Positions 23,179-34,975 of a stretch of DNA of 64,000 bases are shown in pieces (within the stretch, counting starts at the first letter, position 1; every line of letters begins with the position of its first letter). Source of the DNA: Punica granatum (Eukaryota > Streptophyta > Magnoliopsida > Myrtales > Lythraceae); assembly GCF_007655135.1 (NCBI RefSeq), contig NC_045127.1, positions 39,629,538 to 39,693,537 on the forward strand. The letters are read 5' to 3'. Both the position numbers and the translations under genes were made by a program. The notes beneath the pieces are model-generated. The model did no database searches, was not told where the DNA came from, and saw only the letters and a program-made list of their open reading frames with translations.

Positions 23179-23344
23179 CAAGTCCACCGGGTAGACGCCT
23201 TTGAACCATGTAGTTCATTCGGTATGCTCCCCGTGCATATTGCAAACCCGCCGAGCAAGCGCTCGTGCACCTCGCAAGTCCACTGGGTAGGCGCCTTTGA
23301 ACCATGCAGTTCATTCGGTATGCGCCCCGTGCATATTGCAAACC
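23179..23344 (+). repeat. 97-bp tandem duplication in E2 3' UTR
   Basis: Two copies, starting about 23181 and 23278, contain GTAGRCGCCTTTGAACCATG and GTGCATATTGCAAACC. The same sequence type is amplified inverted in E1 (31565-32110), so the two elements share a 3' UTR satellite family. Confidence 0.8.
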
Positions 23345-24066
23345 CTTCGGGTCAGTCCCGACTATTTTCTTGCATTGGGGTCAGTCTCCTTCGGGTCAGT
23401 CCCGACTACTTTCTTGCATTGGGGTCAGTCCCCTTCGGGTCAGTCCCGACTACTTTCTTGCATTGGGGTTAGTCCCCTTCGGGTCAGTCCCGACTACTTT
23501 TTTGCATTGGGGTCAGTCCCCTTCGGGTCAGTCCCGACTATTTTCTTGCATTGGGGTCAGTCCCCTTCGGGTCAGTTCGGGTCAGTCCCGGCTACTTTTC
23601 TTGCATTGGGGTCAGTCCCCTTCGGGTCAGTCCCGACTACTTTCTTGCATTGGGGTCAGTCCCCTTCGGGCCAGTCCCGACTACTTTCTTGCATTGGGGT
23701 CAGTCCCCTTCGGGCCAGTCCCGACTACTTTCTTGCATTGGGGTCAGTCCCCTTCGGGTCAGTCCCGACTATTTTCTTACATTGGGGTCAGTCCCCTTCG
23801 GGTCAGTCCCGACTACTTTCTTGCATTGGGGTCAGTCCCCTTCGGGTCAGTCCCGACTACTTTCTTGCATTGGGGTCAGTCCCGGCTACTTTTCTTGCAT
23901 TGGGGTCAGTCCCCTTCGGGTCAGTCCCGACTACTTTCTTGCATTGGGGTCAGTCCCCTTCGGGTCAGTCCCGACTACTTTCTTGCATTGGGGTCAGTCC
24001 CCTTCGGGTCAGTCCCGAATACTTTTCTTGCATTGGGGTCAGTCCCCGTCGGGTCAGTCCCGACTT
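23345..24066 (+). repeat. 44-bp tandem repeat in E2 3' UTR (about 16 copies)
   Basis: The unit includes CCCTTCGGGTCAGTCCCGAC followed by TACTTTCTTGCATTGGGGTC. Copies are nearly identical, with point changes and some truncated units (around 23574 and 23881). All three forward frames stay open because the 44-bp unit lacks stops and is not a multiple of three, which produces false ORFs of up to 342 codons. Such arrays in Ogre/Tat 3' UTRs are known seeds of plant satellites. Confidence 0.93.
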
Positions 24067-24267
24067 TAATTGCCTGTTTCAGCTTTGTTCCGAACTCTAC
24101 ATGTCTATTGTGCGCATATCACCATATTCCCTTTTATTAGGTACAACATCCTACATATCCAAAGCAAAAAGGAGAGGGCCATATAGGAAATTCCACCTTG
24201 ATCATTGCTATCAAACTGGGGTGCTTTTGAAATCTTTGATTGCATCCTCTACTCGAGCAAGCAATCA
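24067..24267 (+). other. E2 3' UTR between satellite and polypurine tract
   Basis: About 200 bp of unique-looking sequence. The part after about 24140 (around CAAAGCAAAAAGG and TTGATCATTGCTATCAAACTGG) has an inverted relative in E1 at about 31130-31220. No coding sequence is seen. Confidence 0.5.
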
Positions 24268-24280
24268 AAGAGGGGCAAGC
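24268..24280 (+). other. E2 polypurine tract
   Basis: AAGAGGGGCAAGC directly precedes the 3' LTR. Its inverted equivalent sits at the same place in E1 (31087-31106), and a variant in E5 (60853-60872). It would prime plus-strand DNA synthesis. Confidence 0.8.
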
Positions 24281-27200
24281 TGTCAGCACCCCATTTTGGC
24301 TCACCATTCCAAACAACGATATTAGCAATGATCGAAGCCACGACTTGAGCAGAACACAGAAAACGGCTCGGCAGAGCAAGAAATCACTATTCATCCTCAA
24401 GTTGGCAAAATTGAGCAAATGACCCATGGACATGACAGAAGGACTCTACGGGTCACCAAAGGGCAACAGAGCGACCAGAGAGCTCAACAATGTCCAAAAC
24501 CGGCATTTTCAGTGTACTACACGGACGGTACTATTTTCCGATAGTTCGCTCGGTCGTCGGAAGATAGTAAATATTGGACTCCAAAAATCCACATCAGTGC
24601 CAAAAAGATGGAAAATGTCTTCAAAGGCATTTTGCAAATCATCTGCTCTATACAGAACAATTTTCTGTATACAGACAACTTTTCAGTGGAAGTCCAAAAA
24701 TGTCGGTTTCCCAGAGGAAAGTTAATGCCAAATATCAGACGCGGCCATGCCCCATCAGCACACTGAGCATGAATAATGCTTCAGATTGTCTCTTGGAAGT
24801 CACACAGACACTTCAAATGACTTCCGAACGGCAAAACAAGCATATCCCTCTTCAGAAGAGCATAGTCGGAGAATGGTCTGATGGAATTACGACAAACGAA
24901 GTTCATACCGCATTGCCCAGAAAACTCTACCAGACATTCACAATTGGGCAAAACAGACAGCAAAACCCTTCGCGGTTTCCCGAGTAACCTCCGAAGAGCG
25001 GAAATGACCATTTTCAGTGGAAATCCATATCCGGAGGTCCTCTTTGGGGAAACTAGACGCCGAATGCTTACGTTACACAATGCTAGCCTCCTCAAGGCTC
25101 AATGTGGAATCGTCGGAATAAATCACTCGACTCATCTAGATCTCCGGAACAGTGCTTTAGAGGTCTTAGATACACTCTTCAAGTCCTTGGAGGTCTGACC
25201 TTGACGAACAGAGATTACAGTAATCTTTGGAGTGCCTAAGCAACTCAGAAGTCATCCTGAGAAAACCAGTTTCGACCTCCTAGGACGTCTCCGGCCCCAC
25301 GTTAGCATTACCGGCTTAAGGGATGATTGTTCACGTGGTCTGACAACTTATGTCAAAATGACCAACGTGAGATGCAGATACGAGATATGCTGTCAGAAGC
25401 GGACAACTTCGCCCTGATCACTTGCAATGGGCAAAATCGGCTTCCGAGCCTCACACACATCCGGGACATTTCTCAATGGAAAATGTCAATCTCGGGCTCA
25501 TTAACTCCGTTTTCACGCGCATACCGACAATTCGACGTTCAATTCGAACCACGAACTTCGAATACGCGACTAATCGAGACCCGAGTCTTTTCCCGGTTTC
25601 TCCTCACAAGCCGTGGGACCCACCGGCTGCCCAAGGGCAACCGCCCTTTGCCCCAAAGTTTTCGGCCTTTTCCTCTTCCTCCCTTGCCCTTACCTAGCCC
25701 AAAATATCTTTGGTCTTTCTAGTCAACACTCAAGCCATTAACTCCACCTCTATTAATGCTTCTTGGTTCTTCCTCATCAAGATACATGGAGGACATTCAT
25801 CCTCATCTCCATTAGGGCAACCGACTTTTGCTAATGAGGCCCTTAATGGTGCTTTGTTTTGCTTAATTGCTCATTAGCTTCACATATATATTGCCTACTT
25901 GTCATTAAGCTAATCACTCATGAAGCACACATGATCTTGCTAGTTTCTCCCTCTAGAAAATGCTCTCAACTTCTTAGGAACCAGCAGCAAGCAAAGAACT
26001 TCATGAAAACCAAGAACCAAGCCAAATATCTTTGGAGTTTAGGTCGGGATCCATAGCGGGCACTATTCCGACTTATATCCAAGATTCTTCAAACTTCATA
26101 GACGACATGTTTCGGACCCAAGGATTCCATTTCTGAACCCAGTTTTTTAGTTTGGAGTCGTTTGCTCATCGTTTTGGTCGTTTCGGGTGAAGTTGGAGCT
26201 CTTGGGTGAACAGTGACACGTCACCAGCGTCACCAGCGTCCGTCACCGAGCGCAACCCGCGTCCGTCACCGAGCGTCACCGAGCGCAACCCGCGTCCGTC
26301 ACCGAGCGTCACCAGCGCCTGTCACCGAGCACCCCAGCGTCCGTCACCCAGCGTCACCAGCGTCCGTCACCAGCGTCCGTCATCAGCGCCTGTCACCGAG
26401 CACCCCAGCGTCCGTCATCGAGCACGCCCGTGCCTGTCATCCAGCACGTCCGTGCCCGTCACCAGCACCACCCGCGCCCGTCACCAGCACGCCCGGGCCC
26501 GTCACCAGCGCCACCCGCGCCCGTCACCAGCACGCCCGTGCCCGTCACCCGCGTCACCCGCGCCCATCACCCAGCGCGTCCGTGCCCATCACCAGCACGC
26601 CCGCGCCCATCACCCAGCCCGTCCGTGTCCGTCACCAGCACGCCCGTGTCCGTCACCCAGCGCGTTCGTGCCCGTCATCAGCACGCCCGTGCCCGTCACC
26701 AGCGCCGCCCGTGCCCGTCACTGAGCGCCACCAGCGCCCGTCATCGAGCACGCCCGTGCCCACCAGCGCCCGTTCGTACCCACCAGCGCCCGTCACCGTG
26801 CTTGACCGCGCCCGTGCACGTCCACCCTTGCACCCGAATACCCTTTTAAGGGTTCCACCGAGTCACCCGACTCTCAAACACTTCCCCGACTCTTTCCTCG
26901 TATTCCGAGGCTAGGTAAAACATTTTCGACTTAGAGGAGTTAGGGCTTTTTATATTTTTGCATGGCTATGGAGTATTATGGTGTTTCATGCATGTTTCAC
27001 TTGCAAGATTTAATTTTTATACAATTTTATGTTATATTATGCATGTGCACTATCTTATGACTTGCTACCATGTAGGAAAAGGGCTTGGATCATCGTAAAG
27101 AAGACTATCCCGACCCGACTATGGCAAATTAATTCTCGGCCAACTCTCTAAATGAGAGGGTTGAGACTTAAATTGCTCTTTTCGGGTTAAGATCGGTCTC

Positions 27201-29636
27201 CTTAGCCTATTCAAGTTAGTTTCCGAGTTTGTTTTATCATTATTGCATGCATGAAGCCGGTGTTATTTTATCCTTTTCCTTAATTAACACGCTTGTGAAT
27301 GTTTGTATGTTTAAATGAGCTAAACAAATCGTGATAGCGCCGGCTTTTGTTAAAAAGGAGTGCTATTTATCACGGTTGATGTTTGAGCATGCGAAAAATA
27401 ATTAAACCACGATTAGGAAATCATTTGTGACTCGGATAGAGCCATGAGAACCTTCGTCCACCTTTCATAAGATGAAGCCGAGGGCTTCTTGGCCTTCCTT
27501 GGCCTTCCTTGGGTCAAGAATGAGTTCCTTATCTCAAGTTTAATTCGTTGATCGGATGGTGTGAATTTTTACTTCAATGTCTTTACGATTCCTATGTTAA
27601 AGTATCATGTAAAGACTCTTTTAAACGAAGCATGCATGGATTCGAGTATCGATGACTCATTCGGGTCCATTCGGTTACGAGGGTAGTTTCGGTCATTGGA
27701 CCAAATTATCCTCGATCCTTATGGAATCGTCTTGGTCGTCGAATCACGAATCGTTTTCACAATTAATGCATTCGGCACAACCCTTAAGCATTAATTCCAC
27801 AAACGGGTTAATCGGGACGCTCACATGATTAAACCCACTTCACACTGATAAAGTTTACCCGAATTGGACATTAACTGATAACTCGCGTCGACGAGTCGTC
27901 AAAGGACGTTGGTGCCCTTTTCAAACTTATCAATTTCAAAACCCGAAACACGCGGTCCGATATAGCATGGACGTCTAAAAAGGGCTTCTGTGTCTCAACT
28001 TGAGTTTTTACCTGATTCTAGGTAGCTTAGGTCACGATACAGAAGATCTTTCTAGATCACTTCCGGGTAGATCGACCGGTTCCTTGGCTTTTCCGGGGTT
28101 CTTGCACAACCCTGGAAGATCCAGGGATTTGGTTGACACCGGCTACAGGTCGAGGTGGCCCGCACTGCGATGTTTTCCCCTTTTCTGAGAACAATTTTCA
28201 AATAAGGGGCAAAATCGTCTTTTCACAATTCAGCGACACCCTTAGGGTTAGCATAACAGAAACACTACAGTACGGGATAAGAATGGGCTACCTGTTCAGG
28301 TGCTGGTTCATCTGCATAGCCTTTTCTTATCTAACTGATGAGTTTCTGTTATCCTAACATAGACTCGGGTCACTAGAATGGTTATCTCTGTCAGAAAACA
28401 TGCGAAATGCCGATTAACCTTTCACTCGACCTAACCAAAAACTAGATAATGGTTAGGAAGAATTCTAGATTCCAAATCTAGAGTCAAAACACGAGTTTGG
28501 TTAATTCAGTGGTAATTCAGTGTCACAATACAGAACAACTATAAAAGCAATCCACACACCTGAGATTTGACTCTCTTTGTCAAGTTCTCAAAACAAAGCC
28601 GAATGCTAAAACGTTGGCACATGTCTGATTGTTTAGCATATAGCATTTGCTTGCAAAAACACCCTTGGGTTAATAATCTTTTAATTCACGTAAACACGAC
28701 AATAACAAACACTTTGTCTGTTATTAACATGTTGCGTGTTATTTTTCCGCACCTGTTTGCCATGCGGGTCGAGCCTGATCCCTAGGCCGAATAATATTAG
28801 GGTTCAACGCCCTAATCATCGAGCACAGGGTCCAACACCCTAATCAACACTCACAGGGTCCAACGCCCTATTCAGCGAGAGCGTCCATTGAATTTCAGTT
28901 CTTCGGTCTTTTCCCTAAACTCATGGTGAGTTAGAGTGGAATAATAACCGAACGCGAAACGACTGGAATTCGACCCTTTTGTAATTTGTATTTATTGTTT
29001 TGAGAGCATTGTAAGGATTCTATTTGGTATATTTATTCTGTAAGAATTCCAGTCGGTGAGCGAACGGTCCGAGAGTCGAATTAATCGAATCGGTTTAATG
29101 CTTGCCCAGACACAAGTAAATCCAAGATTTCGCGGTTCTGGTTCGCGCATGGATTCAACCTCCATGGTTCGATGAACTGTAATGCAAGATTGTGAACCAA
29201 TTCCCCGACATATAGATTTACTTCTCTCTCGGCTTCTCAACCGACATCGTTTAATTCATCGAGTTTTCGGTGTCAAAACGTGCGAGCCGAGCGCAACTTA
29301 ATTCATGCGGTAAATAATAAAACATGCAAGCCTAGCAAACCAGAGTACCGAAAGGGCGTGCGGGATATAGGCCCGCACGTAACATGAACCCCCGAACACG
29401 GACTTTCCGGTTCCGCACAGATCAATGCCTTAACAACAAACTAGGTGTTCCATACCCCTAGACCCGGGTAACTTATCCGCCCTCGACCTTCGGGTCGTAA
29501 AATGATAAGTGGCGACTCCTTCTCTCACGCGTGTCCGACGTGCGTCCCCACGGGAAGGTGGACGTTCCGACCAAGCCGCGCGATCCAAAAGCGCGCAATG
29601 CGGGCCCCGACGAGAGTCCACATTCGGGTCCGTACA
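24281..29636 (+). repeat. E2 3' LTR (5,356 bp)
   Basis: It starts TGTCAGCACC, ends CCGTACA and is followed by the GTATA duplication. It matches the 5' LTR except for scattered substitutions, a 208-bp shorter minisatellite (26216-26812), a 10-bp tandem duplication CCTTCCTTGG near 27500, and one single-base indel near 29038. Confidence 0.95.
26216..26812 (+). repeat. CG-rich minisatellite inside E2 3' LTR
   Basis: The counterpart of 8554-9355 but 208 bp shorter. The two LTRs are identical when an element inserts, so the difference arose after integration, or the assembly collapsed or expanded one copy. Confidence 0.88.
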
Positions 29637-29641
29637 GTATA

Positions 29642-31086
29642 GTGGGCTTGATATTTTTGAATAAGAAAAGGCAAGTTGGCATGGGGAAGAAGCCAAATGA
29701 GATGGCGGCATTGGAGGGAGTCATGGCTGGTCATGGATGACCGTGGGTCCCACGGGCCTTGAGGAAAGTTCGGGACAAAGTTCAGGTCTCGATTGATCGC
29801 GCGTTCGATGCTCATTGCTAAAACGAACGTCGAAAGGTCAAAGGGCGTGCGAAAACAGTTCAAACGAGCCTAAAATTGTCCATTTTGCCTAAGGGAATGC
29901 CCGTGTGGTTTTTGGGCTCGGAAGCCGATTTTGCTCATTTCAAGCGATTGGAGCAAAGTTAGTTATTTCTGAATGCACATCTCGTGTTTGCATTCCGAAT
30001 TGGCTGTTTTGACGTGCATTGTGAATCAGACCGAATAGTTGACCCTTAAGCTGGTATTGCAGATGTGAAGCCGGAGACGTCCTAGGAGTTTGAAGCCGGA
30101 TTTCATAGAAAGCTTTCTAAGTTGCTTGGATGATCCGGAGATCGCTGTGATCTCTATTCGTTAAGAACAGACTCCGAAGGATTGAAAAAGTGCATCTAAA
30201 ACTCTAAAAGCACTCTTTTAAGGGCCTAAATGGATTGTGAGATTCCGTATGAGGATTTCACATTGAGCGTTGGGATAAGCGGCACTGGGTTGGCTAACCA
30301 TCCGGCGTCAAGTTTTCGCAAAAATGTCCTCTGGTTATGAATTTCCGTAAAAAACGATTTTTTCTATCATTCGGAGGTCATTCGAGAAACTGAAAGGGAT
30401 ATTGCAGTCTGATTTGCCCAATTGCGTATGTTCGCTGTAGTTTTTGGGGCAATGCATGGCTAACTTGGTTTGCCGATGTTCTGTCAGACCAGTCTCCGGA
30501 AATGATTTTTCATTGAGAGATACGCTTGTTCTGCCTCTCGGGAGTCATTCGAGGAGTCTGTGTGACTTCCGATGAGCAATCTGAAGCAATGCACATGCTT
30601 TGTATAATTGTTGGATGTGACTGCATTTGACATCGGGTATTAACTTTTCTCTGGTGAACCGGTGTTTTAGGACTCTCATTGAAAAGTTGTTTGTATTCAG
30701 AAAATTGCTCTATATAGAGCAGATGATCTGCGAAATGTTTTCTGAGACACTTTTCCTCCGTTTGTCACCGCAAGGGATTTTTGGAATGCAATATTGGATT
30801 TTTTTGATGATCAAGCGAACCAGCAGAAAATAGCACAGTCGGCAATATATTATGAAAACATCGGTTTGGACGCTGTCTGGGCTCTCTGTTTGCTCTACAT
30901 GTCGCTGGATGATTCTATATGTTCTTCTGTCATGTGCTTGAATCATATGCTTGTCTCTGTTGACTTGAGAATGAATAGCAGCTCTCTGCTCTGTTGAACC
31001 ATTTTCTGCATCAATGCTCAAGTCATGGCCTAAATAATTGCTGATGTGCATTGCTTGAATTGGTGAGCCAAAATCGGGTGCTGACA
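29642..31086 (-). repeat. E1 3' LTR, U3-side portion
   Basis: It resumes the LTR interrupted at 6620 and is collinear with about 42919-44352 of the E1 5' LTR. It ends GGTGCTGACA, the inverted form of TGTCAGCACC. Directly beyond it is the inverted polypurine tract. Confidence 0.88.
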
Positions 31087-31106
31087 GCTTGCCCCTCTTT
31101 GACTGC
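31087..31106 (-). other. E1 polypurine tract
   Basis: On the minus strand GCAGTCAAAGAGGGGCAAGC immediately precedes the 3' LTR. It has the same AAAGAGGGGCAAGC core as E2. Confidence 0.82.
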
Positions 31107-31314
31107 GTGCTCGAGTAGATGATGTAGCCAAAGACTTTTAGAAACCCCCCAGTTTGATAGCAATGATCAATATGGACCTTCCAATGACAATCTTCTTCCT
31201 CTTGCTTTGGATGTGTAGGGATGTTGTTTCTATCATAAAGATAAAAGAAGCAAGATTAGATATGAATAAGCTTTGCAGCAAACAAGTAGTGCGTGTGTAA
31301 AGGAAAATATTCAT

Positions 31315-32465
31315 TTGATCAAAGAAAATGCATTGTTTAATCAGAAATGCAGTGTTTAATAAAAGGGCAATGTTTAATGAAAGTGCATTGCTTTGCTTAA
31401 AGAAAAGATGTGTTGTTTAATCGGAAATGCGGTATTTAATTGAAAGTGCGATGCGTAACAAAAGTGTGGAGCTTAATGAAAAGGGCGGTGCATTGTTTAA
31501 TTGAAAGTGTGATGCTTAATAAATAATGCGGTGTTTAATGGAAAATGCATTGCTTAAAGAAAGTGCATTCGCAAGAGGCACGGGCGCTTGCCTAGCGAGT
31601 TACGTGATGTACGGGCGCTTGCCTGATGGGTTGCAATATGCACGGGCTCATTGACCTATGGATTGCGGGGTGCACGAGCGCTTGCCCGGTGGGTTTTGCA
31701 ATATGCACGGGCGCATTGCCCTGGGTATTGCGGGGTGCACGGGCACTTGCCCGGCGGGTTTTGCAATATGCACAGGTGCATACCTAATGGTTTGCAAAAA
31801 TCAAGGGCGCTTGCCCGGCAAATTTGCAACATGCACAGGCGCCTACCCCATGGACTTGTAGGATGCACGGACGCTTGCCCGGCGGATTTGCAATATGCAC
31901 GGGCGCATACCTAATGGACTTGCAAAGATCACGGGCGCTTGCCTGGCGAATTTGCAATGTGCACAGGCGCCTACCCCATGGACTTGCAGGATGCACAGGC
32001 GCTTGCTCGGCGGATTTGCAATATGCACGGGCGCATTTCCTTGTGGATTGCGGGGTGCAAGAGCGCTTGCTCGGCGGGTTTGCAATATGCACGGGCACAT
32101 TGCCTGACGAATTGCATTGCTTAAAGAAAGATGCATTGCATTACTTAATGAAAAAAGTGCATTGTTTAATAAAAAGTGTGATGTTTAATGAAAGTGCATT
32201 GCTTAATAAAAATGCGATGTTTAATGAAAGTTCAGAGCTTCATGAAAAGTGCGGAGCGTAACGAAAAGTGCAGAGCGGAGATTAATTGAAAAGTGCTAAG
32301 CTTAATGAAAAATGCAGAGCTTAATTAAAAGTGCATAACTTAATGGAAAGTGCATTGCAAAAGAAACACAAGCGCTTGTCCAGCGAGTTTGCAAGACACA
32401 CGGGCGCTTGCTCGGCAGATTTGCAAGAAGCACGGACGTTTGCTCGGCGAACTTGCGTAGCTTGT
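31315..32465 (-). repeat. Satellite-like tandem repeats in E1 3' UTR
   Basis: 31315-31570 and 32110-32350 consist of variants of an approximately 18-bp GTGCATTGCTTAATGAAA word. 31565-32110 and about 32350-32460 consist of roughly 50-bp half-units (about 100-bp higher order) with GCACGGGCGCTTGCCCGGCG and TTTGCAATATGCAC. The latter is the inverted form of the 97-bp duplication in E2. Several overlapping ORFs on both strands are by-products. Confidence 0.85.
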
Positions 32466-32469
32466 TGCT

Positions 32470-34975
32470 TTGCTAGAGGGCTGCTTTGTTGCTGCAAGAC
32501 TCGAGCTCTGGGGAGGAGCGCTCGCGTACCCCATTGGGTAGGGGATCAGAGTCTGCCGTAGTTCTTGCCGCTTGTAGTACCTGTGATCCTGGCATTATTA
32601 GTAAATCACGTGAGAAATACTAACACGAGATAGACACAGGTAAGCACGAGAATGTCGTTGCAACACGCAGATCTTCAGTTTCGGTTCACCTAAGTGACCT
32701 ATGAAGAATTTTGCTTTAACAGTACAAGTGGGTCCCGTTCTCGGAGATCTAGATACGAGGCCTCCAGGGACTCCTGTTAGCCTTACATGGGCATATTGAG
32801 ACTTCCCCGACAATGCCCTAGCAGTTCTATCGTTATTTCAACACGCCCGTTGGCTTTGGATCCTTATCATCCGGATGCCGTAGGGCAACTGCATTTGCAA
32901 CCCGCATGGGAATTTCTGTTCATAATTAGTCAGACGTCGGTCTGATCATTTCCATAATGCTATGACTAGACCTCGGAAATGAATGTTTGGGATTTCGGCT
33001 TTGTGGTAGCCTATTGAAGGGTGGTTGTGACCCGTTTGGAGTTATGCAAAGACGAAAGGAAAAGAGAAAGCTTGGGAAGCACACTGCCCAGAGGGCTGTT
33101 GCTTTGCTAGAGGGCTGCTTTGCTGCTGCAAGACTCGAGCTCTGGGGAGGAGCGCCTGCGTACCCCATTGGGTAGGGGATCAGAGTCTGCCGTAGTTCTT
33201 GCCGCTTGTAGTACCTGTGATCCTGGCATTATTAGTAAATCACGTGAGAAATACTAACACGAGATAGACACAGATAAGCACGAGAATGTCGTTGCAACAC
33301 GCAGATCTTCAGTTTCGATTCACCTAAGTGACCTATGAAGAATTTTGCTTTAACAGTGCAAGTGGGTCCCGTTCTCGGAGGTCTAGATACGAGGCCTCCA
33401 GGGACTCCTGTTAGCCTTACATGGGCATATTGAGACTTCCCCGACAATGCCCTAGCAGTTCTATCGTTATTTCGACACGCCCGTTGGCTTTGGATCCTTA
33501 TCATCCAGATGCCGTAGGGCAACTGCATTTGCAACCCGCATGGGAATTTCTGTTCATAATTAGTCAGATGTCGGTCTGATCATTTCCATATGCTATGACT
33601 AGATCTCGGAAAGGAATGTCTGGGATTTCGGCTTTGTGGTAGCCTATTGAAGGGTAGTTGTGATCCGTTTGGAGTTATGCAAAGACGAAAGGAAAAGAGA
33701 AAGCTTGGGAAGTACATTGCCCAGAGGGCTGTTGCTTTGCCAGAGGGCTGCTTTGCTGCTGCAAGACTCGAGCTGTGGGGAGGATTGCCCGTGTGCCCCA
33801 TTGGGTAGGGGATCAGAGTCTGCCGTAGTTCTTGCCGCTTGTAGTACTTGTGATCCTGGCATTATTAGTAAATCACGTGAGAAATACTAACACGAGATAG
33901 ACACAGGTAAGCACGAGAATGTCGTTGCAACACGCAGATCTTCAGTTTCGGTTCACCTAAGTGACCTATGAAGAATTTTGCTTTAACAGTGCAAGTGGGT
34001 CCCGTTTTCGGAGGTCTAGATACGAGGCCTCCAGGGACTCCTGTTAGCCTTACATGGGCATATTGAGACTTCCCCGACAATGCCCTAGCAGTTCTATCGT
34101 TATTTCGACACGCCCGTTGGCTTTGGATCCTTATCATCCGGATGCCGTAGGGCAACTGCATTTGCAACCCGCATGGGAATTTCTGTTCATAATTAGTCAG
34201 ATGTCGGTCTGATCATTTCCATAATGCTATGACTAGATCTCGGAAAGGAATGTTTGTGGTAGCCTATTGAAGGGTAGTTGTGACCCGTTTGGAGTTATGC
34301 AAAGACGAAAGGAAAAGAGAAAGCTTGGGAAGCACATTGCCCAGAGGGCTGTTGTTTTGCCAGAGGGCTGCTTTGCTGCTGCAAGACTCGAGCTGTGGGG
34401 AGGATTGCCCGTGTGCCCCATTGGGTAGGGGATCAGAGTCTACCGTAGTTCTTGCCGCTTGTAGTACCTGTGATCCTGGCATTATTAGTAAATCACGTGA
34501 GAAATACTAACACGAGATAGACACAGGTAAGCACGAGAATGTCGTTGCAACACGCAGATCTTCAGTTTCGGTTCACCTAAGTGACCTATGAAGAATTTTG
34601 CTTTAACAGTGCAAGTGGGTCCCGTTTTCGGAGGTCTAGATACGAGGCCTCTAGGGACTCCTGTTAGCCTTACATGGGCATATTGAGACTTCCCCGACAA
34701 TGCCCTAGCAGTTCTATCGTTATTTCGACACGCCCGTTGGCTTTGGATCCTTATCATCCGGATGCCGTAGGGCAACTGCATTTGCAACCCGCATGGGAAT
34801 TTCTGTTCATAATTAGTCAGACGTCTGTCTGATCATTTCCATAATGCTATGACTAGACCTCGGAAATGAATGTCTGGGATTTCGGCTTTGTGGTAGCCTA
34901 TTGAAGGGTGGTTGTGACCCGTTTGGAGTAATGCAAAGACGAAAGGAAAAGAGAAAGCTTGGGAAGCACACTGCC
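32470..34975 (-). repeat. Four-fold tandem repeat, unit about 620-634 bp
   Basis: Landmarks such as AGAGGGCTGCTTTG recur at about 32475, 33109, 33742 and 34362. Each unit includes AAATCACGTGAGAAATACTA, GCAAGTGGGTCCCGTT and AAAGAGAAAGCTTGGGAAGC. Copies 2-4 are very similar. E5 contains the equivalent sequence only once (about 62560-63175), so the array is an E1-side amplification. The ORFs repeated in each unit have no known motif. Confidence 0.9.

Larger units (their letters stand above)
6621..29636 (+). mobile_element. E2: Ogre-type Ty3/gypsy (Tat lineage) retrotransposon
   Basis: A 23-kb element starting TGTCAGCACC and ending CCGTACA, flanked by perfect GTATA duplications (6616-6620 and 29637-29641). 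It has 5.4-5.5-kb LTRs, a primer binding site complementary to tRNA-Arg, and an additional ORF before gag. An intron lies between protease and RT, there are two RNase H domains, and the 3' UTR is rich in tandem repeats. This combination is the published signature of Ogre elements. The LTRs differ by about 25 substitutions with no indel over the first 1.93 kb (about 1.3%), so insertion is recent. The polyprotein nevertheless carries one stop and about eight frameshifts, so this copy cannot encode a full set of proteins. Confidence 0.95.

Noticed and set aside
23345..24066. Regularly spaced repeats resembling a CRISPR array
   Set aside because: The units are contiguous, with no unique spacers, and the context is a plant retrotransposon 3' UTR.
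23297..24325. 342-codon plus-strand ORF with LALGSVPFGSVPTTF repeats
   Set aside because: Product of the 44-bp non-coding tandem repeat; two other frames are equally open.
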